Below are positions 45,549 to 54,134 of a stretch of DNA of 64,000 nt, in pieces (the stretch's first letter is position 1; each line of letters begins with the position of its first letter). The position numbers were made by a program, and so were the translations under genes. The stretch is from Aliiroseovarius sediminis. GTDB lineage: Bacteria; Pseudomonadota; Alphaproteobacteria; Rhodobacterales; Rhodobacteraceae. Below the pieces are notes generated by a model, which ran no database searches, was not told where the DNA came from, and was given only the letters and a program-made list of their open reading frames with translations. The DNA is taken from NCBI RefSeq assembly GCF_022678485.1, contig NZ_JALBYP010000035.1, positions 62,001 to 126,000 of the forward strand, given 5' to 3'.

Positions 45549-47303
45549 ATGTCAAAAACCCCTTCCCCGGCGGCGCGCGCCAGCGCGGGCCTTGCAGATC
45601 GTTTGCCGCGCTGGCTGGTGCCGAACCTGACAGGTGTACATCTTGTCGCCATTTTCATCGCGCTCTTGCTGATCGGGCTGTTGCTGGTGCCCGTCGCGCA
45701 GGTCATGATCGTCGCGTTTCAAGACCCTGCAACCGGCGCGGCCACATTGCAGAACTTCGTTGATTTCTTCCGCACGTCGTTGTTTCGCGAAAGTTTCTGG
45801 AACTCGTTCTATGTTTCGGCCATGTCGGTGGTCGTAGCCACCGCAATCGCGCTGCCCTTGGCTTACATTACCACACGGTTTCACTTCTCAGGCTCGATCC
45901 TGATCCAAAGCCTTGGGTTTATTCCGCTGATCATGCCACCTTTCGTCGGCGCTGTGGCGATGCAATTGATCTTTGGTCGCAACGGCACGGTGAATCTGCT
46001 GCTGCGCGACTGGTTCGGTTTTGACATCCCCTTTATGGAGGGGCTAAACGGCGTCATTCTTGTCCAATCCATCCACTATTTCCCCTTCATCCTGATCAAC
46101 CTGTCAGCATCCCTGCGCAACATTGATCGGTCGATGGAGGAAGCCGCACAGAACCTTGGCAGCCACGGTCTGCGTCTGTTTCGGCGCATTGTCTTCCCGC
46201 TTGCCATGCCCGGCTATATCGCCGGGGCGGCGCTGGTCTTTATCAAAGTGTTCGACGATCTGGGCACGCCGCTTTTGCTGAACGTGAACAACATGCTGGC
46301 ACCGCAGGCGTTCCTGCGTATCTCGTCCATTGGGATCAGCGATCCGATGGGCTATGTGATCTCGGTCATTCTGGTTGTGTTCTCGGTCATGTCGCTGTGG
46401 GCATCTTTTCTGTTCATGCGCGGGAAGGAATACGCCACCGTACAGAAAGGCGGGGGCGGCATGGCAAAACGCTCTCTAAAGCCCGCCGAGAAAGTGCTGG
46501 CCTATGGTGCTGTGATCTTCATCCTACTTCTGGTCTTGTCGCCCCATATTGGCCTGCTACTGCTGTCTTTTGGCACAATCTGGTCCTTCGCGCCGTTGCC
46601 CGACGGCTATACGCTGCAGAACTATGTGACTATGTGGGAAGGGTCCAAAACCTTCATCATGAACACTGTTCTATATGCAGGCATCGCCGCCACGCTGGAC
46701 GTGATTATCGGCACCGCGATTGCCTATATCGTATTGCGCACACAGATTTTCGGTCGCAAAGGGCTGGATTATCTGGCCACCGCGGCGCTGGCGGTGCCGG
46801 GGGTGGTGCTGGGCATCGGCTATCTGCGCACATTCCACGCAATCGACGTGCCCTTCACCGACAAGCCAATGGCAAGCTGGTGGGTGATTATCGCTCTGGC
46901 CTTGATGATCCGGCGGCTGCCCTATGCCCTGCGTGCTTGCACGGCGGCCCTGCAACAGGTCAGCCATGCGCTTGAGGAAGCCGCAGAAAGCCTTGGCGCA
47001 ACCAAGCGCCGGTCGATTCAGAAGATCGTGATCCCGCTGATGACCGGCGGCATTCTGGCGGGCTTTGTCACCAGCTTCGCCACCGCCGCGGTCGAGCTGT
47101 CGGCAACGATCATGCTGGTCAGTTCCAACAACGACGCCCCGCTGGCATACGGCATCTATCTGTTCATGCAGACCCCGTCAGGTCGAGGCGCAGGCGCCGC
47201 GCTTGGCATTGTCGCCGTCATCGTCGTGGCAATCGGCACCATCGCATCGCAGATCATTATCGAGCGTGACAAGAAACTGAAGTCATCGGGCGACGCCCAC
47301 TGA
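45549..47303 (+). CDS. ABC transporter permease, fused double-domain (AfuB/FbpB type)
   Basis: A 584-residue inner-membrane protein formed from two permease halves. Each carries an EAA loop: MEEAAQNLGSHGLRLFRRIV near 200 and LEEAAESLGATKRRSIQKIV near 478. A short cytoplasmic linker (KGGGGMAKRSLKPAEK) joins the halves. About 12 helices are expected. ATG 45549 is preferred, with AGGAAAG upstream; a GTG 30 nt earlier overlaps the stem-loop. Fused permeases of this kind serve iron(III) and phosphorylated-compound importers. Confidence 0.92.
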   Translation: MSKTPSPAARASAGLADRLPRWLVPNLTGVHLVAIFIALLLIGLLLVPVAQVMIVAFQDPATGAATLQNFVDFFRTSLFRESFWNSFYVSAMSVVVATAIALPLAYITTRFHFSGSILIQSLGFIPLIMPPFVGAVAMQLIFGRNGTVNLLLRDWFGFDIPFMEGLNGVILVQSIHYFPFILINLSASLRNIDRSMEEAAQNLGSHGLRLFRRIVFPLAMPGYIAGAALVFIKVFDDLGTPLLLNVNNMLAPQAFLRISSIGISDPMGYVISVILVVFSVMSLWASFLFMRGKEYATVQKGGGGMAKRSLKPAEKVLAYGAVIFILLLVLSPHIGLLLLSFGTIWSFAPLPDGYTLQNYVTMWEGSKTFIMNTVLYAGIAATLDVIIGTAIAYIVLRTQIFGRKGLDYLATAALAVPGVVLGIGYLRTFHAIDVPFTDKPMASWWVIIALALMIRRLPYALRACTAALQQVSHALEEAAESLGATKRRSIQKIVIPLMTGGILAGFVTSFATAAVELSATIMLVSSNNDAPLAYGIYLFMQTPSGRGAGAALGIVAVIVVAIGTIASQIIIERDKKLKSSGDAH

Positions 47304-47322
47304 ACGGCAGAGGAAACAAGAC

Positions 47323-48375
47323 ATGAAAAAAGCTGGTATCACGATTGAAGACCTTCACCTGTCTTTCGGCGACACCGAGGTTCTGAAGGGCGTCAACCTT
47401 GACATCCGACCCGGCGAGTTCTTCGCCTTTCTTGGCCCATCCGGGTCCGGCAAATCCACGCTTCTGCGGGCGATTGCCGGGTTTGGCCCAACGCCCAAGG
47501 GACGCATCTTGATCGGAGAACGGAACGTGGTCGGGCTGGACCCGTGGAAGCGCAATGTGGGGATGGTGTTTCAATCCTATGCGCTGTGGCCACATATGTC
47601 GGTGCGCGACAACGTGGGTTTCGGGCTGAAGGAACGCAAAGTGCCATCCGCCCAAATCCGGGCCAAGGTCGATGCGGCGCTTGAGCTTGTTGACCTTGCG
47701 CATCTTGCGGACCGGATGCCCAACCAACTGTCGGGCGGGCAGCAACAGCGCATCGCACTGGCCCGCACCGTGGTGGTCGAACCGGACGTTTTGCTGTTGG
47801 ACGAACCACTGTCCAATCTGGACGCATCTTTGCGCGTCCATATGCGGCGCGAGCTTTTGCGCCTGCAACGGCAATTGGGTCTGACCACAATCTTCGTGAC
47901 CCATGATCAGGAAGAGGCAAACACCACCTGCGACCGTATGGCCGTTCTGGACATGGGCATAATTCAGCAGATCGGATCGCCTTTGGAACTGTATGACCAG
48001 CCCGAAAATCTGTTCGTCGCCAACTTCCTTGGCACCGCGAATATTCTGGAAGGCCGAGTCGAGGTCGACGGGGGCGCAAGGCGCTTTGTGACAAAAACGG
48101 GCGACCACCTGTCCCTGCCCGATGGCAACATGGATGACGGCCAAAACATTGTTCTGCGCCCGCAAAACATCGCGATCAGCCGCACCCAGGCCAGCGACTC
48201 GCTTCCTGGCACGGTGCAACACAGCGAGTTTCTGGGCAGCCAGATCCGATATCTTGTATCCGCAGGGGGCACTGAAATCGTGGTTGATCAAAGCCACCGC
48301 GCCGGGCAGGACTGGATCGAAACCGGTGCCGATGTGCATCTGGTAGCAAACACAAGCAGCGCGGTGGTTTTGTAA
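47323..48375 (+). CDS. ABC transporter ATP-binding protein (AfuC/FbpC type)
   Basis: A 350-residue ATPase with Walker [14 protein letters not shown], the Q-loop region VFQSYALWPHMSVRDN, the signature LSGGQQQR, Walker B LLLDEPLSNLD and the switch VTHDQEEANTT. A C-terminal TOBE-like regulatory domain follows (about 250-350, VLRPQNIAISRTQASDSLPG). It follows the permease by 19 nt. Its stop shares one base with the next start (TAATG), coupling it to the histidine phosphatase. Confidence 0.93.
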   Translation: MKKAGITIEDLHLSFGDTEVLKGVNLDIRPGEFFAFLGPSGSGKSTLLRAIAGFGPTPKGRILIGERNVVGLDPWKRNVGMVFQSYALWPHMSVRDNVGFGLKERKVPSAQIRAKVDAALELVDLAHLADRMPNQLSGGQQQRIALARTVVVEPDVLLLDEPLSNLDASLRVHMRRELLRLQRQLGLTTIFVTHDQEEANTTCDRMAVLDMGIIQQIGSPLELYDQPENLFVANFLGTANILEGRVEVDGGARRFVTKTGDHLSLPDGNMDDGQNIVLRPQNIAISRTQASDSLPGTVQHSEFLGSQIRYLVSAGGTEIVVDQSHRAGQDWIETGADVHLVANTSSAVVL

Positions 48376-48977
48376 TGACGCAACTTCCAGAACTGAACAT
48401 GGCACATGACGTTTTTCTTCTGCGCCACGGCGAAACCGAATGGAACAAGGTCCACCGGGTGCAGGGGCATAAGAATTCGAACCTGACGGAACTGGGCCGC
48501 GCGCAGGCCCGCCAACAAGCCAAAATCCTCAGCACGATACGCCCCACCCTTGGTGCACACACACTGTGGGCCAGCCCGCTGGGGCGGGCGCAGGAAACGG
48601 CAAGGCTGGCCTTCGATGGCACAGCCTTTTCCACCGACGCCCGTCTGTCAGAAATCAATTGCGGCGCGTGGGAGGGCACAACCCATGAGGATCGGGTCGC
48701 GCGTGATCCCGACGTTGTTGCGGGGCTTCAATCGGAATACGACATGTATACCAGCGGTCCGGGCGGCGAGCGCACGAAAGAACTTGCTGCGCGGCTTTCT
48801 GCGTTCCTGTCAGAGCTGAACGGCCCCGCGATCATCGTGTCGCACAAGGTCGCCATCGTCGTCATGCGGGCGCTTCTAACGGGCGACGATGACGGACTTC
48901 ATTGCAACCTTGTCCCGGCGCAGGGCAGTGTGTTGCAGATCTCGGGCCGGGTGCCGGTGACGCATCAGTTGGACTGA
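48375..48977 (+). CDS. Histidine phosphatase family protein (phosphoglycerate mutase-like)
   Basis: A 200-residue cytoplasmic enzyme. The RHGE motif with the phospho-acceptor His is in [20 protein letters not shown] near residue 17, and the second catalytic His is in [16 protein letters not shown] near residue 156. It is one of the cofactor-independent-of-metal broad-specificity phosphatases or mutases. Its one-base overlap with the ATPase gene of an organic-phosphate-type importer suggests that it dephosphorylates or isomerises the imported compound. The exact substrate is unknown. Confidence 0.88.
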   Translation: MTQLPELNMAHDVFLLRHGETEWNKVHRVQGHKNSNLTELGRAQARQQAKILSTIRPTLGAHTLWASPLGRAQETARLAFDGTAFSTDARLSEINCGAWEGTTHEDRVARDPDVVAGLQSEYDMYTSGPGGERTKELAARLSAFLSELNGPAIIVSHKVAIVVMRALLTGDDDGLHCNLVPAQGSVLQISGRVPVTHQLD

Positions 48978-48990
48978 GCCGAAACAAAGC

Positions 48991-49012
48991 GGCCCGCACT
49001 TCTTTGCGGGCC
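48991..49012 (+). terminator. Stem-loop ending the transporter-phosphatase operon
   Basis: A perfect 8-bp stem (GGCCCGCA with TGCGGGCC) and CTTCTT loop lies 13 nt after the phosphatase stop. No T-tract follows, so termination may be Rho-assisted. It separates this operon from msrB. Confidence 0.6.
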
Positions 49013-49087
49013 AACCGCACTGCGTATGGAAAACGCACCTGCGAACCCCCATATTCATGTCACGCAGCAAGACAAAGGGGATCGCTT

Positions 49088-49534
49088 TTGACCACCTATG
49101 AAAAATCCAAAGACGCCATCGGCAATCTGTCACCCGAACAATACCGCGTGACGCAGGAAAACGGCACTGAACGACCCGGCACCGGTGAATATCTGGGCAA
49201 CAAACAGCCCGGCATCTATGTTGATATCGTCTCGGGCGAGCCGTTGTTTGCGTCGTCCGACAAGTATGACAGCGGATGTGGATGGCCCAGTTTCACCAAG
49301 CCAATCGAAACGGCCCATATCAACGAACTTCGCGACGACACGTTGGGCATGGTCCGTACCGAAGTCCGGTCGGCCCACGGCGACAGTCATCTGGGTCATG
49401 TGTTCCCGGACGGCCCGCAAGATCGCGGTGGCTTGCGATACTGCATCAACTCTGCCTCGCTTCGCTTCGTTCATCGTGACGAGATGGAAACAGAAGGCTA
49501 TGGTGCGTACCTGGATCAAGTGGAGGATATCTGA
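49088..49534 (+). CDS. msrB: Peptide-methionine (R)-S-oxide reductase
   Basis: Repairs the R-form of methionine sulfoxide in proteins. The start is TTG 49088 (TTG ACC ACC TAT) behind AAAGGGG, giving 148 residues; a much longer in-frame ORF upstream crosses the previous intergenic hairpin and is rejected. Motifs: [29 protein letters not shown] and the catalytic Cys in [11 protein letters not shown]. The two CxxC zinc pairs of many MsrB proteins are absent, so this is a zinc-free type. Its stop overlaps the msrA start. Confidence 0.93.
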   Translation: MTTYEKSKDAIGNLSPEQYRVTQENGTERPGTGEYLGNKQPGIYVDIVSGEPLFASSDKYDSGCGWPSFTKPIETAHINELRDDTLGMVRTEVRSAHGDSHLGHVFPDGPQDRGGLRYCINSASLRFVHRDEMETEGYGAYLDQVEDI

Positions 49535-50043
49535 TGGCACAAGAACGCGCAGTCCTGGCCGGAGGTTGCTTTTGGGGTATGCAGGACCTGATCCGCAAAC
49601 TGCCCGGCGTGATCTCGACCCGCGTGGGATACACTGGCGGCGACGTGCCCAACGCAACCTATCGCAACCACGGCAGCCACGCTGAAGGGATCGAGATCAC
49701 CTTTGATCCCGCCCAGATCAGCTATCGCAAACTGCTGGAGTTCTTCTTCCAAATCCACGACCCGACCACGCCGATGCGGCAAGGCAATGACGTGGGTGCT
49801 TCTTATCGGTCGGCAATCTATTACGTGAACGGTGCGCAGAAGGACGAGGCGCTGAATACCATCGCCGATGTGGACGCCTCTGGGCTGTGGCCCGGCAAGG
49901 TTGTGACCGAGGTCGAACCGGTCGGCGATTTCTGGGAGGCAGAACCCGAGCATCAGGATTATCTGGAGCGTATTCCCAACGGTTATACCTGCCATTTCGT
50001 GCGTCCCGGTTGGGTCTTGCCCGAACGCGACGCGGCGGAATGA
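49534..50043 (+). CDS. msrA: Peptide-methionine (S)-S-oxide reductase
   Basis: Repairs the S-form of methionine sulfoxide, complementing MsrB. The 169-residue protein has the catalytic motif [18 protein letters not shown] near residue 10 and the conserved segment [26 protein letters not shown] (in part) near residue 70. The ATG overlaps the msrB stop by one base, so the pair is translationally coupled. The last four residues and the stop codon lie in the first copy of a 17-bp tandem duplication. Confidence 0.95.
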   Translation: MAQERAVLAGGCFWGMQDLIRKLPGVISTRVGYTGGDVPNATYRNHGSHAEGIEITFDPAQISYRKLLEFFFQIHDPTTPMRQGNDVGASYRSAIYYVNGAQKDEALNTIADVDASGLWPGKVVTEVEPVGDFWEAEPEHQDYLERIPNGYTCHFVRPGWVLPERDAAE

Positions 50044-50062
50044 AAGACGCGGCGGAATGAAA
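50029..50062. repeat. 17-bp perfect tandem duplication across the msrA stop codon
   Basis: GACGCGGCGGAATGAAA occurs at 50029-50045 and again at 50046-50062. The first copy encodes the C-terminal Asp-Ala-Ala-Glu and the TGA stop; the second is untranslated. The repeat looks like a recent slippage event. Confidence 0.9.
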
Positions 50063-50175
50063 ACTGGCCCGGCCTGCGACACTGATGGCGCTGGCCGGGG
50101 TTTCGCGGGCCGAACCGCAATGTCGCAGCGACGGCCCTTGCCGCCCGGCCCGACTTGCCGTTATCTGCCTGTGTC

Positions 50176-50997
50176 ATGACAAAGTTCTTCTTACTTCGCC
50201 CCACCGCGGCCCGCATTCGTCACCTTCCCGCACGCTACGCCACAGCCGCCCTTGCGGCCATCACGGCCTGCGGCCTGTCCGTGCAGGCCGCGCAGGCCGA
50301 TCAGATCACGGTCTTTGCCGCCGCCAGCCTGAAAGATGCGATGGATGTCGCGGCCAGGGACTTCGAAGCCGAAAGCGGGCATGACCTGACGATCTCCTAT
50401 GCTGGATCGTCGTCACTTGCGCGCCAAATTTCGCAGGGTGCACCGGCGGATCTATTCATCTCGGCCAATGTGACGTGGATGGACGTTCTTCAAGACGACG
50501 GACAGATCCTGCCTGAGACACGGGTTGACCTTCTGGCCAACACCCTTGTCCTAATCGCTCCGACCGACGCCACCCCACCCACAGTGAATGAGGTCAAGGA
50601 CCTGGCCGGGTATCTGAACGGCCGCCGTCTTGCCATGGGGCTTGTCAACGCCGTGCCGGCCGGCATTTATGGCAAAGCCGCACTGGAAGATCTTGGTCAA
50701 TGGGACGCACTCGCCCCCCTTGTGGCGCAGGCCGATAACGTCCGCGCCGCGCTGGCGCTGGTCGCCTTGGGCGAAGCGCCGCTTGGCATCGTCTATGGCA
50801 GCGACGCACAGGCCGAACCCAAGGTGCAGGTCGCCATGACCTTTGACCCCGCAGGCCACGCCCCGATCCGATATCCCGCCGCTGTGATCAAGGGTCAGAA
50901 CGAGGCACCGGCCACCGAGCTTCTGAATTGGCTGCAACAAGACGCCGCCAAGCAGATCTTCTTTGATCACGGTTTCTCGGCGTTGGACGGGTCATGA
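50176..50997 (+). CDS. modA: Molybdate ABC transporter binding protein
   Basis: A 273-residue periplasmic protein. The long signal region ends VQAAQA near residue 37, and the mature start DQITVFAAASLKDAMDVAAR carries the ModA hallmark. The oxyanion-binding serine region is YAGSSSLARQISQGAPADLFIS. ATG 50176 is preferred over an upstream in-frame ATG because the signal peptide is already complete. It is coupled to modB (ATGA), without the stem-loop seen after other binding-protein genes in this window. Confidence 0.93.
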   Translation: MTKFFLLRPTAARIRHLPARYATAALAAITACGLSVQAAQADQITVFAAASLKDAMDVAARDFEAESGHDLTISYAGSSSLARQISQGAPADLFISANVTWMDVLQDDGQILPETRVDLLANTLVLIAPTDATPPTVNEVKDLAGYLNGRRLAMGLVNAVPAGIYGKAALEDLGQWDALAPLVAQADNVRAALALVALGEAPLGIVYGSDAQAEPKVQVAMTFDPAGHAPIRYPAAVIKGQNEAPATELLNWLQQDAAKQIFFDHGFSALDGS

Positions 50998-51689
50998 GCG
51001 ATTGGCTTGGCCCGGATGAATGGCAGGCAGTCGCGCTGTCGTTGAAGGTCGCGGGCTGGGCCACGCTTTTATCTTTGCCCCTCGCGATCTTCGTCTCCCA
51101 CGCACTGGCGCGGTGGCAGTTTCCGGGCAAACAGGTCGTCAATGGCCTTGTGCATCTTCCGCTGATCCTGCCACCAGTCGTCACCGGCTATCTTCTGTTG
51201 CTGGTCTTCGGTATGAAAGGCCCCGGTGGGCGGCTGCTGGACGCGTTGGGACTTGGCATCGCGTTTCAATGGACGGGGGCGGCCCTAGCCGCCGCGATCA
51301 TGGGATTTCCGCTGATGGTGCGCGCCATTCGCCTGTCGATCGAAGCGGTCGATCAGCGGCTTGAGGACGCTGCCGCCACCCTTGGCGCCCCACGTCCACT
51401 GGTCTTTGCCACCGTCACCCTGCCGCTGGCCCTTCCGGGTATCCTGACCGGTGCCGTCCTTGGGTTTGCGAAAGCCATGGGCGAATTCGGGGCGACGATC
51501 ACCTTTGTGTCGAACATTCCGGGGCAGACGCAGACCCTGCCGTCGGCAATTTATAGTTTTTTGCAAGTGCCCGGTGGTGAAACTGCAGCAGTGCGTCTGG
51601 TCATCGTCTCGATCATCATCGCGATGGCCGCGCTGATCCTGTCCGAAGTCTTCGCCCGCCGCCTGTCCAACGGGATGGAGGGCGCATGA
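50994..51689 (+). CDS. modB: Molybdate ABC transporter permease
   Basis: A 231-residue permease with five or six helices. The EAA loop is near residues 121-140 (RLEDAAATLGAPRPLVFATV), and the segments HLPLILPPVVTGYLLLLVFG and GFAKAMGEFGATITFVSNIP are characteristic of ModB/CysT. Both ends overlap neighbouring genes by 4 nt (modA before, modC after), giving a tight modABC unit. No ModE-like regulator is present nearby. Confidence 0.95.
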   Translation: MSDWLGPDEWQAVALSLKVAGWATLLSLPLAIFVSHALARWQFPGKQVVNGLVHLPLILPPVVTGYLLLLVFGMKGPGGRLLDALGLGIAFQWTGAALAAAIMGFPLMVRAIRLSIEAVDQRLEDAAATLGAPRPLVFATVTLPLALPGILTGAVLGFAKAMGEFGATITFVSNIPGQTQTLPSAIYSFLQVPGGETAAVRLVIVSIIIAMAALILSEVFARRLSNGMEGA

Positions 51690-52786
51690 CCCCTCCCGCC
51701 CTGTCCGTCCATCTGCATCAGGCGCTGTCCGGCTTCACGCTCGACGTGGACTTCGACGCACCCGCCGGGCTGACCGTGCTTTTCGGTGCCTCGGGGTCCG
51801 GCAAGACCTCGGTGATCGACGCGGTGGCAGGGCTAGGCCGGGCCGCAACCGGGCGCGTTGCCTTGGGCGACCGGGTGTTGATGGACAGCGCGCAGGGCCT
51901 ATATCTGCCGCCGCACAAACGACGCCTCGGCTATATCTTTCAGGATGCCCGCCTGTTTCCACACATGAGCGTCGAGCGCAATCTGGACTATGCACGACGG
52001 ATCACCCGCGCGCCCAGTGACCGCCCCGCCTTTGACCGCGTCGTCGAGATGCTGGGGATCGGCCCACTTCTGGCACGCCGGCCCAGCCGGTTATCGGGCG
52101 GCGAAAAGCAGCGTGTCGCCATCGGGCGCGCCCTGCTGGCCCGGCCCCGGCTGATCCTGGCCGACGAGCCCCTTGCCGCGCTGGACGACGCGCGCAAGGC
52201 GGAAATATTGCCGTATTTCGAGCGGTTGCGCGACGAAAGTGATGTGCCGATCCTCTATGTCACCCACGCCGCGACCGAGGTCGCGCGACTGGCCACCACC
52301 GTCGTCGCTTTGGACGCTGGCCGCGTAATCCGCCAAGGCACCGCCGCCGAGGTGCTGGGCGACCCCAGCTTTACCCCCGGCGGCGACCGCGCCATGGGCG
52401 CGGTGATCGAGGCCGTGGTGAAGACCCACCATGATGACGGCTTGACGGAACTGGATGCGGGCGGCGTACCCTTGCTGCTGCCACATATCGACCAATCACC
52501 CGGCGACCGGCTGCGTCTGCGCATCGCCGCGCAGGACGTGATCCTGTCCAAGACCCGGCCCGAGGGGATGTCGGCCCTGAACATCCTGCCCGGCACCATT
52601 GCCGACATCCATTATGGCAACGGTCCGCGGGCGGTCGTGTCGTTGGACAGCCCGGCAGGCCGAGTGCTGGCGCGGCTGACCAAACGATCCGTTCACGCGC
52701 TGGATCTGCGCGCGGGCGTCAAGGTCTTTGCGGTGGTGAAATCGGTGGCGGTTGCGCCGGGCGATGTGGGCGGGCCTGCCCGCTAA
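51686..52786 (+). CDS. modC: Molybdate ABC transporter ATP-binding protein
   Basis: A 366-residue ATPase with Walker A GASGSGKTSVIDAVAG, the Q-loop region YIFQDARLFPHMSVERN, the signature LSGGEKQRVAIGRALL and Walker B LILADEPLAALDD. The C-terminal molybdate-binding TOBE/Mop domain (about 295-360) includes GMSALNILPGTIADI. It converges with the flavin oxidoreductase gene, with a 4-nt overlap of the two coding ends. Confidence 0.95.
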   Translation: MTPPALSVHLHQALSGFTLDVDFDAPAGLTVLFGASGSGKTSVIDAVAGLGRAATGRVALGDRVLMDSAQGLYLPPHKRRLGYIFQDARLFPHMSVERNLDYARRITRAPSDRPAFDRVVEMLGIGPLLARRPSRLSGGEKQRVAIGRALLARPRLILADEPLAALDDARKAEILPYFERLRDESDVPILYVTHAATEVARLATTVVALDAGRVIRQGTAAEVLGDPSFTPGGDRAMGAVIEAVVKTHHDDGLTELDAGGVPLLLPHIDQSPGDRLRLRIAAQDVILSKTRPEGMSALNILPGTIADIHYGNGPRAVVSLDSPAGRVLARLTKRSVHALDLRAGVKVFAVVKSVAVAPGDVGGPAR

Positions 52787-54084
52787 AGCTTGTCGCGCAG
52801 CGAAAACCAAAACATTGCCGCCACCAACAGCGGCCAGCGCATCGCCACCCCGCCGGGAAACCGGGGCGTGGGGACCGATGCCATCAGGTCAAAGCGCTCT
52901 GCTTGCCCCGCAATAGCCTCGGCCGCCATTTTGCCGCCCAGTGTCGCCATGGACACGCCATGCCCGGAATAGCCCGACGCCGTCAGCACATTGCCCTGAA
53001 GCCGCGCGAAATGTGGCATTCGGTTCAGGGTGATCCCCAACGTCCCGCCCCACGCATAATCGACCTTGGTGTCCTTCAGTTGCGGGTAAATCTCCAACAT
53101 CGGTTTTGACACCAGCTTCACGATGTCTTTCGGGAACCGATAGCCATAGCTTTCCGCCCCACCGAACAGCATCCGGTTATCCGCAGACAGGCGGAAATAG
53201 TTGATCACGAACTTGCTGTCGGCGACCGCGTGCCCCTCGCGGATCAGCTCTTGTGCGAAGGCTTCATCCAAGGGTTCGGTGGCCAGGATATAGTTGTTGA
53301 TTGGCATGACGCGGGCGGCGATCTGCCCCTCAGCATGGCCAAGGTAACCGTTGCAGGCCCAAAGCACGTGTTTGGCGGCGACCTTGGCGGTTTCGGTTTC
53401 GATCTGCACGGTTGCACCGTGGCTCAGGCCGGTGACGCGGCTGAGTTCGTGAATGCGCACGCCCTTGGCGGTCGCGGCCCGTGCCAACCCGAAGGCAAAG
53501 CGCAGCGGGTGGATATGCCCGCCCCCCATATCCAGCGTGCCGCCGTGATAAGCGGGTGAGCCGCAAAGGTGCCGCATCTCGTCCCGGTCCACGGGCCGGA
53601 TCAGGTCATAGCCATATTCATCGTTCAGCTTGCGCGCATAGGCATGACTGTCGGGCACGAAACGCGGGCGGTGATCGGCGTGCAAGATGCCATCCGTGAA
53701 ATCCGCGTCGGGTGCATGGGCTGCCACCAGATCGCGAACAAGCTGGACGCTTTCCAGCGATAAATCCCAAAGCTTGCGGGCATCGCCCTTCCCGACCATC
53801 TCCTCTAACGCGTCTTGTTCCAGCCGTTGACCGGTGCCGACCTGCCCACCATTTCGGCCCGAGGCGCCGAAGCCGACGCGCTGAGCCTCAAGCAGCACCA
53901 CGTCAAAGCCACGTTCTGCCAAGTGAAGGGCGGCTGACAGCCCGGTAAAGCCGCCGCCGATGATGCAAACATCGCAATCCAACGCCCCTTTCGCGACCGG
54001 ATAGGGGCCGGGCGCGTCGGCGGTTGCAGCATACCACGACTGCGGGTATTCCCCGCGCCGGTCATTGGCAGTCAGTAAATCCAT
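52783..54084 (-). CDS. FAD-dependent amine oxidoreductase, PuuB-like (gamma-glutamylputrescine oxidase type)
   Basis: The 433-residue DAO-family flavoprotein has the dinucleotide-binding motif CIIGGGFTGLSAALHLAERG near residue 41, GFGASGRNGGQVG near residue 72 and the C-terminal FAD segment ASGYSGHGVSMATLGGKMAA near residue 370. By family and context it oxidises an amine such as gamma-glutamylputrescine, giving an aldehyde, ammonia and H2O2. It lies downstream of the aminotransferase gene on the same strand with a GC-rich stem-loop between them. A second, distinct PuuB-like gene is at 61812. Confidence 0.88.
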   Translation of the reverse strand: MDLLTANDRRGEYPQSWYAATADAPGPYPVAKGALDCDVCIIGGGFTGLSAALHLAERGFDVVLLEAQRVGFGASGRNGGQVGTGQRLEQDALEEMVGKGDARKLWDLSLESVQLVRDLVAAHAPDADFTDGILHADHRPRFVPDSHAYARKLNDEYGYDLIRPVDRDEMRHLCGSPAYHGGTLDMGGGHIHPLRFAFGLARAATAKGVRIHELSRVTGLSHGATVQIETETAKVAAKHVLWACNGYLGHAEGQIAARVMPINNYILATEPLDEAFAQELIREGHAVADSKFVINYFRLSADNRMLFGGAESYGYRFPKDIVKLVSKPMLEIYPQLKDTKVDYAWGGTLGITLNRMPHFARLQGNVLTASGYSGHGVSMATLGGKMAAEAIAGQAERFDLMASVPTPRFPGGVAMRWPLLVAAMFWFSLRDKL

Positions 54085-54103
54085 GCGCCCCCCGAAGGCG
54101 AAG

Positions 54104-54124
54104 GGGCCGGCAGTCTCCCGGCCC
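54104..54124 (-). terminator. GC-rich stem-loop between aminotransferase and oxidoreductase genes
   Basis: A perfect 7-bp stem (GGGCCGG with CCGGCCC) and 7-nt loop, 11 nt downstream of the aminotransferase stop on the minus strand. No T-tract is present, so it may only attenuate transcription. Confidence 0.5.
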
Positions 54125-54134
54125 TGTGGTCAGG

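Noticed and set aside
48902-49087. Upstream extension of the msrB frame
   Set aside because: It covers the phosphatase 3' end and a terminator-like hairpin; MsrB similarity begins at the TTG start 49088.
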